Source: Pseudomonadota bacterium (GTDB lineage Bacteria > Pseudomonadota > Alphaproteobacteria > Caulobacterales > Caulobacteraceae). Taken from it: DNA of 12,613 nt. The notes under the pieces were generated by a model that was given only the letters and a program-made list of their open reading frames with translations, searched no databases and was not told the origin of the DNA. Both the position numbers and the translations under genes were made by a program. Each line of letters starts with the position of its first letter. The first letter of the stretch is position 1. Where the stretch lies: the NCBI GenBank assembly GCA_023436945.1, contig JAEZHG010000063.1:1-12613 (forward strand), read 5' to 3'. This document shows positions 7,441 through 12,613 of this stretch, piece by piece.

Positions 7441-7469
7441 TTGTCGTTTGGCCTTGGTTGTGACATAGA
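7441..7469 (+). promoter_or_regulatory. Possible promoter for the small ORF
   Basis: TTGTCG at 7441-7446 and CATAGA at 7464-7469 are separated by 17 bases. A start about seven bases downstream would fall at or next to the ATG at 7476, predicting a leaderless or nearly leaderless mRNA. That would fit the absence of a properly spaced Shine-Dalgarno site. The hexamers are only partial matches. Confidence 0.2.
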
Positions 7470-7475
7470 TAAGGC

Positions 7476-7652
7476 ATGAAAACCCTGATCGATATGATTG
7501 CTGGCCTAGTTGCCATGCTAGCCGCTGCGGCTTTGTCGCAGATCGGTATCGATCTTCAACGTCCGGCGGCTCCTGTAGAGGTCAAACGCTTGGTCGATCA
7601 CGAACCGGTTGAGGCCCCTGCCCCCGCGTCGGATCAGAAGAACGCCAACTAA
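7476..7652 (+). CDS. Small single-pass membrane protein, unknown
   Basis: This is a 58-codon ORF from ATG 7476 to TAA 7652. The peptide begins MKTLIDMIAGLVAM and has one hydrophobic helix at about residues 4-24, followed by a Pro/Ala/Glu-rich charged tail ending SDQKNAN. It could be a membrane-anchored small protein or have an uncleaved signal anchor. Third codon positions are about 60% G or C, in line with a real gene but less biased than its large neighbours. AAGG lies one base from the ATG, too close for a good ribosome binding site. Internal ATGs at codons 7 and 14 are alternatives. I do not recognise a family. It sits alone in the 495-bp space between the PLD-like gene and the TipN-like gene. 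Confidence 0.5.
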   Translation: MKTLIDMIAGLVAMLAAAALSQIGIDLQRPAAPVEVKRLVDHEPVEAPAPASDQKNAN

Positions 7653-7811
7653 TCACTGACCTAAAGCCTGCCGCAAACGGCAAGCTTAACCATTTTCATT
7701 GATTTTCTCCGCAGCTTTCAGCGCTCTACGCCTTTCCGACAGGCGTTCCAGAGTCTAGGCTCCTTCTCTTAGGCTGCGCCCTATGGCGCAAAACGACTGA
7801 GATCGACGCCC
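7653..7811 (+). promoter_or_regulatory. Upstream region of the TipN-like gene with hairpins and a GANTC site
   Basis: The stretch holds no gene I can support. Besides the hairpin at 7669-7682 it contains ACGCCT/AGGCGT arms at 7728-7746 (seven-base loop) and TGCGCC-CTAT-GGCGCA at 7775-7790 (six G/C-rich pairs, four-base loop), which ends 21 bases before the ATG. GAGTC at 7751-7755 is a GANTC site, the target of the cell-cycle methylase CcrM in Caulobacterales, where methylation controls GcrA-dependent promoters. I could not place convincing -35/-10 hexamers, and there is no good Shine-Dalgarno site before 7812. Confidence 0.35.
7666..7685 (+). terminator. Short hairpin after the small ORF
   Basis: TGCCG-CAAA-CGGCA (7669-7682) forms a five-pair stem, extendable by two more pairs past one mismatch, 13 bases after the TAA. 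The downstream tract TTAACCATTTTCATT is only moderately T-rich, so it is at best a weak intrinsic terminator. Confidence 0.3.
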
Positions 7812-10268
7812 ATGAACGACCACGATCGGCCGCACAATCCGTCTGATCCCGAGGCAAAGCCCGCCAATCCCTTCTTTGGCGACGCCCCTTCTGTGCCTGC
7901 ATCCGAAGGTGCCGAAACACCGCCCTCGCCTGAAGATGATCCCTATGCGCGTCCGATGTCCGAGCGTCAGCGCCGCCGTCTGGCCGAGCAGCAGCGCCTT
8001 GCAGAGGCCCGCGCCGCAGAGGCCGAGAACAGCGGCAACGGCTTCCTGTCGCCCCTGACCGAATCTGCCGACGCACCGCCCGCAACGACCACGTCACGCT
8101 CGCCGTCGGTGAAGGCCACCAAGACCAAGACCAAAACCGCAGCCAAATCCAGATCATCGGGCGGCGGCAGTGCCTATATGCTCGCCACCCTCGCCGCGGC
8201 CCTTTGGGCAGGCGGCATCGCATCCTTCGTGGCCTATGAATATGGATCGGGCATGGTAGATCTCGATCCGGTCCGGATCGCGGTCTATGCGCTGATTGCT
8301 ATCGCTCCGGTGGGGCTGATCTATCTGCTGGCCCATGTGGCCCGCCTGGGTTCCGGCCTTGCTGCCGAAAGCCGCCGCGCCCGTGAACTGGCCGAGGCCA
8401 TGGTCGCGCCGACCGCCTATGCCGCGCATGAGGCTGGCGGCATCCTGTCGGTCCTGCGCAACGATATCGAAACCGCCAACCAGACCGCAGAGCGCGCCCG
8501 TCAGGAACTAAGCCAGCTTCGTGAAATGCTGGCTACCGAGAGCGGTCGCCTGAACGACGCCGCCCACACTGCACAGGCTGCGACCCAGAACATCACCCTC
8601 CAACTGGGCAAGGAACGCGAAAGCCTTGGCCAACTGGGCCAGACGCTCGACCAACAGGCGCTGAGCGTCACCGAGGCCGTGAACCGTCAGGCGCAAATGG
8701 TGGCCGACGCCTCCGACCTCGCACAGGCGCAGCTGCGTGAAGCAGAAGCCGCGCTTGCCGCCCGCGCTGCCGATCTGGCGGCTGCCGCCAACGAGGCCCA
8801 AGACGCCGCCCGCGTCGCCGCCGAGGACCTGTCGCGCCAGACCCTGCGTCTTGAAACCGCTGGCACCGGCGTTACCGACCAGATCAAGGCCGTCGAGGAT
8901 GGTCTGAGCCAGCAGCGCGCTGCGCTGGTCACCGCCGCCTATGCCCTGCGCACCGATCAGGAAGACTTCGCAGCCCAGATCGAAAGCCAGCGCGCCCAGT
9001 TCATCGACCACCTGAGCGTCACCCGCTCGGCGGCAAGCGAACTGAACGCCACAGGCGACCAGATTGCCGAGGCCATCAAATCTCAGGTCGAGGCTGTGCT
9101 TGAACAGTTCCGCACCCTCGTCGGCATGTCCCAGCGCGAGGCCGACGGCTTCGATGCCGCCACCAAGGTTTCGCTCGACAAGTTCGAGGCGCTGGCCGCC
9201 GAAAGCCGCGACCGCCTGCTGGAAGAGACCGCCCGCGCGATCGAGACCCTTCACGCCGCCGCCGCCGAGCAACGCAACCTCGCTGAACAGGCCCTGCAAC
9301 AGGCGCAAATCCGCGCCGACCGTCTGGGTGAAAGCCTGTTCGACGCCGCCCGCCAAGCCGATGACGCGGCCGAGGCTCGTATCGAGGGCGTGCGCCGGAT
9401 TGTCGGTGATACGCTCCAGATGCTCGACCAGACCGGAGCCGAGGCCTCCACCCGTTTGGAAAGCCTGACCCAGCGCATGACCGAAGCCCTCACCCGCATC
9501 GAAACCTCGGTGCGCGAGATGGACGAACGCGCCGCCCGCATGCCTGAGGAAGCCGTTCAGCGCGTGAACACCATGCGCACCACGGTCGAACAGGGGCTAG
9601 CCAGCCTGTCGGACGCCTCGCGCCGCGCGGCTGCCGACGCCGAGGCTCTGGACGCCGGTTTCCAGGACCGCGTGCGCCGTAACTACGAAAAACTGACCGA
9701 GGCTGCCCGCCTGATGGCGACACCCGAGACCGCTGCGGCTGCCAAGCCCGTTCCGATCGCGCAGCCCGCCCCTGAAGCCCCGCGTGAAGAACCTGCTCCC
9801 AAGACCATCGCTGACAGCGGTCTGAGCTGGAAGGATGTGGCTCCGGCTTCGATGGTTGCGCCGCAAGCGGCTCCGCAACCGGTACAGCAGGCCGCGCCAG
9901 TCGCACCGACACCGTCGCTGAGCGCCCTGAGCGAACACGCCACCTCGGCTATCCGTCGCATGGGTGTTGATCCTAACGCCCTTCTGCCACGCGCCCGTAT
10001 CGAGGATGTGGCCTTTGCCATCGCCCGTCAGGACATCATGCGCGCCCGCCAGATCGTGCGTCGCGTGGCCCCTGCTGCCGTACGCAGCGTCGCCCGCCGC
10101 GTGAATAGTGATGCCGAGGCCCACGCCTACATCAGCACCTTTATTGATCAATACACCCAGATGCTGGCCACCCAAGGCAATAATCAGGACGCGGTTCAGA
10201 CCCGACTGGCCACCGATGAAGGCCGCGCATTCATGTTGTTTGACGCAGCACTGGGCGAAACCGCCTGA
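7812..10268 (+). CDS. tipN: TipN-like polarity protein: two membrane helices and long coiled coil
   Basis: The product has 818 residues and I see no cysteine. Residues 1-118 are a disordered Pro/Glu- then Lys/Thr/Ser-rich cytoplasmic head with a basic MSERQRRRLAEQQR segment at 49-62. Two membrane helices lie at about 121-142 and 155-178, joined by a short loop. From about 180 to 640 the sequence is Ala/Glu/Gln/Arg-rich with almost no proline, a long coiled coil. A Pro/Ala linker (about 645-701) leads to a compact block at 702-815 (ATSAIRRMGVDPNALLPRA, AFAIARQDIMRARQIVRR, AHAYISTFIDQY) that looks conserved. Two N-terminal helices plus a giant coiled coil in a Caulobacterales-like genome match TipN, the new-pole marker that guides flagellum placement and ParA-dependent segregation (about 880 residues in Caulobacter crescentus, from memory). 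The assignment rests on architecture, not alignment; another coiled-coil membrane protein is the alternative. The ATG at 7812 has a weak ribosome binding site. Confidence 0.6.
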   Translation: MNDHDRPHNPSDPEAKPANPFFGDAPSVPASEGAETPPSPEDDPYARPMSERQRRRLAEQQRLAEARAAEAENSGNGFLSPLTESADAPPATTTSRSPSVKATKTKTKTAAKSRSSGGGSAYMLATLAAALWAGGIASFVAYEYGSGMVDLDPVRIAVYALIAIAPVGLIYLLAHVARLGSGLAAESRRARELAEAMVAPTAYAAHEAGGILSVLRNDIETANQTAERARQELSQLREMLATESGRLNDAAHTAQAATQNITLQLGKERESLGQLGQTLDQQALSVTEAVNRQAQMVADASDLAQAQLREAEAALAARAADLAAAANEAQDAARVAAEDLSRQTLRLETAGTGVTDQIKAVEDGLSQQRAALVTAAYALRTDQEDFAAQIESQRAQFIDHLSVTRSAASELNATGDQIAEAIKSQVEAVLEQFRTLVGMSQREADGFDAATKVSLDKFEALAAESRDRLLEETARAIETLHAAAAEQRNLAEQALQQAQIRADRLGESLFDAARQADDAAEARIEGVRRIVGDTLQMLDQTGAEASTRLESLTQRMTEALTRIETSVREMDERAARMPEEAVQRVNTMRTTVEQGLASLSDASRRAAADAEALDAGFQDRVRRNYEKLTEAARLMATPETAAAAKPVPIAQPAPEAPREEPAPKTIADSGLSWKDVAPASMVAPQAAPQPVQQAAPVAPTPSLSALSEHATSAIRRMGVDPNALLPRARIEDVAFAIARQDIMRARQIVRRVAPAAVRSVARRVNSDAEAHAYISTFIDQYTQMLATQGNNQDAVQTRLATDEGRAFMLFDAALGETA

Positions 10269-10316
10269 TTGTGCGTTACTACCTGAGCAGTCCCCCACCG
10301 GAGCGGTAACAGAACC

Positions 10317-10934
10317 ATGGCAGTGACGGATAATCACCCAGATCGCTCCGAGAATGCGCGCCTTCCCTGCATCCTGATCTGCAACTGGGCAGAGGGCCCG
10401 ATGGTATGGGATCTGGTCGAGGACCTGTCCGGCGTACCGTGGAACCCGACCCATGCGCGAACCGAACTGGTCGAGGGCCGTCGCGATATTCAGGTGCTGG
10501 CTGATGAGCTGGTAGGCAAGCTGCTGAACCACGAGGCGCGCGCCCTTTTGCTGCTGGGTCGTACCAAACATGATGGTTCGGCGCGTCTGCAAATCCGCGC
10601 CGAGGTTCCCAAGGTCGAGGGGCGTCGCAGCGATCACGAAAGCCCCGGCGTGGTCCGTGCCACGGCTCCGACGGCGGATATTCTGGCCGCCGTGAAGTCG
10701 GCCAAGGTGCCTATGATTGCCTCTTCCGATGCTGAGGACGATGGAGGCAGCCACTTGCTCTATGCGGTGATGACTGCCCTTGAAAACACATACGAGACCC
10801 CTGCGGTCGGACTGATGCGTTTCCCGTCAACCATGGGCGAACAGGCTGTCAGCCATGCGGTCAAGGCCGCAGCCACGGTCATGACCCAGCATCTGGCACC
10901 GCAAACCCGCTTTACGAGCGCAGCGCGTTTTTAA
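10317..10934 (+). CDS. Peptidase C15-like (pyroglutamyl peptidase fold) protein, probably inactive
   Basis: The product has 205 residues, close to the 200-220 of pyroglutamyl peptidase I, with no signal peptide. Similarities recalled from that family are GVPWNPT at 39-45 (compare the GxPxNPS region), the strand ALLLLGRT (76-83), ILAAVKSAKVPMIASSDA at 122-139 followed by HLLYAVMTAL (the place of the catalytic-Cys helix, usually S-x-x-AG-x-x-x-CN-x-x-x-Y), and AVGLMRFP at 163-170 (usually GFIHIP). By this alignment the Cys is replaced (DDGGSH), the His is Arg168, and no Glu sits clearly in the third position. I therefore infer a non-catalytic relative, perhaps a binding or scaffold protein. The gene starts 48 bp after the TipN-like gene and may share its transcript. 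GGAG lies 13 bases from the ATG, rather far. It overlaps the convergent MFS gene by 23 bp. Unrelated hypothetical protein is the alternative. Confidence 0.45.
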   Translation: MAVTDNHPDRSENARLPCILICNWAEGPMVWDLVEDLSGVPWNPTHARTELVEGRRDIQVLADELVGKLLNHEARALLLLGRTKHDGSARLQIRAEVPKVEGRRSDHESPGVVRATAPTADILAAVKSAKVPMIASSDAEDDGGSHLLYAVMTALENTYETPAVGLMRFPSTMGEQAVSHAVKAAATVMTQHLAPQTRFTSAARF

Positions 10935-12084
10935 CCGGTTCACGCACCGCCAGAGCAAACAGACCGCCGATGGCTGCCAGTACGGCCATGGCCAGATAGC
11001 CCCTGGCTCCAAACGCATCATAAAGCTGGCCTGACAGGGCCGTAGCCAGACCGATCAGCACACCTGCCGATACGACCGAAGACAGGGTCTGGGCCGAGGT
11101 ATGGTCCTTGGGCGGCGACAAGGCTTCGACAATCTCGACACCCGCCAGATAGGTCGCCGCAAACGTCAGGGCGTGCAGTGCCTGAAGCGGCCACAGCCAT
11201 GCGAACGACGGCTCCAGCGCCATCAAGATCCAGCGGATAACGGCTGCACTGACACCCACCATCAGCATCGGCAGAGCCCCAATGCCACGGCGCTTACGCC
11301 ACGGCTCGATGATCCACATGAAGCCGATCTCGACCGCAACGGAGAAGGCCCACAGCAGGCCCGTCATGCTCTCGGAAATGCCCTGCGCCTTCCACGAAAT
11401 CGCAGAGAAACCGTAATAGAAGCCGTGCGCTGCCTGAACCGAACCGAGCGCCAGAATGGCAAACACGAAGGTGCGGTTATTGAGCAGACGGCCCAGCCCC
11501 TGAAAACGCGCCAGACCGGAAACCTGAGCTCCATCCACATGCACTGGCTCTGCAGGTAGCAATAGCCACGCACACAGGGCAATCAGCGCACTGGCTGTGA
11601 CGATCCAGATGATAATGATGTCTGCGGGCAGGACCGTCAGCATGGCTCCCATAGCGACATTGGCAATCACAAAGGCCAGCGATCCACAGCCACGCGGTAG
11701 GCTGAACGGATAGCCCTCGCGGCGCGAAAGCCTCAGCGTCAGCACATCGCCCAGCGGGATCAGCGCCGCCGCCGCCGTCGCCCCGATGAACCAGCAGAAT
11801 GCACGCAGATAGAAATCATCCACCAGCCCTGCCGCGCCATAGCCGAGCGCCATCACCAAACCCAGCAAGGCAATGGCCGTGCGGCGCAGACGGAACCCGT
11901 CGGCCCATACCGCCAGCAGCGGCCCCGACACCACACGCCCCAGCATCGGAAACGCCAGCAGCGCGCCGATCTCTGCCCCGCTCAGCCCCTGCGAACGGAA
12001 CCACAGCCCCGCGAAAGGCAGTGTCACACCACTGGCACCAAACAGGAGGATGTAATGAAGAGCTGTGCGCGGTGCCGATGTCAT
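10912..12084 (-). CDS. MFS transporter of the HcaT / phenylpropionate (PPP) type
   Basis: The 390-residue inner-membrane protein has about 12 hydrophobic helices in two halves, the usual MFS plan. The start (LHYILLFGASGVTLPFAGLW, then LSGAEIGALLAFPMLGRVVSGPLLAVWAD) is characteristic of the MFS_1-like/HcaT group, with the helix 2-3 loop WADGFRLRRT carrying the conserved acid-basic pattern. The second half holds NNRTFVFAILALGSVQAAHGFYYGFSAIYW-like spacing and a basic loop EPWRKRRG. HcaT imports 3-phenylpropionate, but substrates vary and none can be assigned. There are no catabolic genes nearby to suggest one. The Shine-Dalgarno site before 12084 is weak. It is divergent from the DUF423 gene (49 bp), and its 3' end overlaps the C15-like gene by 23 bp. 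Confidence 0.85.
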   Translation of the reverse strand: MTSAPRTALHYILLFGASGVTLPFAGLWFRSQGLSGAEIGALLAFPMLGRVVSGPLLAVWADGFRLRRTAIALLGLVMALGYGAAGLVDDFYLRAFCWFIGATAAAALIPLGDVLTLRLSRREGYPFSLPRGCGSLAFVIANVAMGAMLTVLPADIIIIWIVTASALIALCAWLLLPAEPVHVDGAQVSGLARFQGLGRLLNNRTFVFAILALGSVQAAHGFYYGFSAISWKAQGISESMTGLLWAFSVAVEIGFMWIIEPWRKRRGIGALPMLMVGVSAAVIRWILMALEPSFAWLWPLQALHALTFAATYLAGVEIVEALSPPKDHTSAQTLSSVVSAGVLIGLATALSGQLYDAFGARGYLAMAVLAAIGGLFALAVREPVKNALRS

Positions 12085-12133
12085 GATGATGCCGATAGCA
12101 GACTCGCAAGCTTAAGTGGTCTAGACATTAGCC
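12085..12133. promoter_or_regulatory. Short divergent spacer with a GANTC site
   Basis: Only 49 bp separate the MFS and DUF423 starts, so promoters for both must overlap or lie within coding sequence. GACTC at 12101-12105 is a GANTC site (possible CcrM methylation). No convincing hexamers or strong ribosome binding sites are visible on either strand. Confidence 0.25.
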
Positions 12134-12502
12134 ATGAGATTGAATCGTAGCCTGCTTTTGTTTGCCGCCCTGAACGGCGCGATGGCCGTAGCAGTCGGCG
12201 CGTTCGGCGCACATGGTGCTGCGCCCGAAGCCAAGTCCCTGCTGACAACGGGCGGACAGTATCAGATGGTGCATGCCGTTTTGGCTGCGGGTCTGGCCTT
12301 GTGGCCTACTGCGGGGCGCGGTGGCGCGCTCGCTGGTTGGCTGGTTTGCGTGGGCGGTTTGATATTCTGCACCACCCTGATGCTGGTCGCCTTGGCGGGC
12401 ATGCGATTTATGGGGGCTGTCACTCCGATCGGCGGAACCCTGATGATTATCGGCTGGTTGGTATTGGCATGGCGGGCTTTACGCCCCTCGCCTACCGCCT
12501 GA
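12134..12502 (+). CDS. DUF423 family small membrane protein (YgdD-like)
   Basis: The 122-residue product has four predicted membrane helices at about 7-27, 46-60, 65-87 and 94-115. Family marks are VGAFGAHG at 21-28, QYQMVHAVLAAGLAL at 42-56 (usually YHxxHALAL) and the late TPIGGTLMIIGWL at 97-109. The length matches DUF423 proteins (about 120-130). The function is unknown; homologues are widespread inner-membrane proteins. The usual FSGSLY-type segment is replaced by IFCTTLMLVAL at 77-87. The ribosome binding site is weak. The next gene starts 31 bp downstream and may be co-transcribed. Confidence 0.85.
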   Translation: MRLNRSLLLFAALNGAMAVAVGAFGAHGAAPEAKSLLTTGGQYQMVHAVLAAGLALWPTAGRGGALAGWLVCVGGLIFCTTLMLVALAGMRFMGAVTPIGGTLMIIGWLVLAWRALRPSPTA

Positions 12503-12533
12503 ACAGTTACACTCTCGACTGAAAGCTTATCCT

Positions 12534-12613
12534 ATGGCCTTCCCACCGATCACCGCCCCACGTCGCGAGCTTTATCCGGAGCATCCGGCCCATAACCACG
12601 GCTGGATGAAAAC
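12534..12613 (+). CDS. Start of a gene cut by the right edge, possibly proline iminopeptidase
   Basis: An open frame runs from the ATG at 12534 to the edge, 26 codons. The peptide (MAFPPITAPRRELYPE, then HPAHNHGWMK) resembles the N-terminus of alpha/beta-hydrolase prolyl aminopeptidases, which typically begin with a R-x-LYP-x-x-x-P-x-x-x-G-x-L pattern before the substrate-binding strand. With so little sequence this is tentative. The frame has no stop, suitable codon use, and the spacing expected of a downstream operon member. Confidence 0.4.
   Translation, partial: MAFPPITAPRRELYPEHPAHNHGWMK

Noticed and set aside
8508..9356. 282-codon reverse-strand open frame
   Set aside because: It is antisense to the alanine-rich coiled coil of the TipN-like gene; long shadow frames are expected in GC-rich alanine/arginine coding DNA.
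9597..10754. 385-codon reverse-strand open frame
   Set aside because: It spans two forward genes and their intergenic gap, with low-complexity translation and no motif, so it is treated as a shadow.
1..12613. Mobile element, prophage, toxin-antitoxin or defence system
   Set aside because: I found no transposase, integrase, phage structural, nuclease-helicase or toxin-antitoxin pair signature, and no terminal repeats; the EEP and PLD enzymes have no defence-type partners.

Overview
The window looks like an ordinary chromosomal stretch of an alphaproteobacterium, most likely Caulobacterales. Base composition (roughly 60% GC by eye, not computed) and a TipN-like polarity protein would fit an Asticcacaulis-type genome, but that placement is inference. 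I see no transposase, phage, CRISPR, tRNA or rRNA gene, and coding style is uniform from end to end.

Left part (1-2720): a reverse-strand gene runs off the left edge. It encodes a secreted protein of at least 566 residues made of tandem pre-peptidase C-terminal (PPC) domains, four complete and a fifth cut by the edge. Divergent from it is folD, for one-carbon folate metabolism.

Middle-left (2721-5833): a compact envelope operon with a LemA-family lipoprotein, a secreted or anchored TPM-domain protein with a glycine-rich tail, and a second TPM-domain membrane protein that starts inside the stop codon of the first (TAATG). A 17-bp palindrome lies just upstream of the lemA ribosome binding site. 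An endonuclease/exonuclease/phosphatase (EEP) family gene follows and may be co-transcribed. It ends 4 bp into a convergent phospholipase D-like gene with two HKD motifs.

Middle-right (7318-10934): a gene-poor stretch holds nested inverted repeats, a 58-residue single-pass membrane ORF and a run of small hairpins with one GANTC site. It leads into an 818-residue protein with two membrane helices, a long coiled coil and a conserved C-terminal block, which I read as a TipN-like pole marker. Downstream is a 205-residue protein that resembles the peptidase C15 (pyroglutamyl peptidase) fold but appears to lack the catalytic residues.

Right part (10912-12613): a reverse-strand 12-helix MFS transporter of the HcaT/phenylpropionate type, a DUF423 membrane protein, and the first 26 codons of a gene that may be a proline iminopeptidase.

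No clearly new multi-gene system is visible. The items most worth a second look are the apparent dead C15 homologue beside the TipN-like gene, the unannotated small membrane ORF with its repeat-rich upstream region, and the PPC array.
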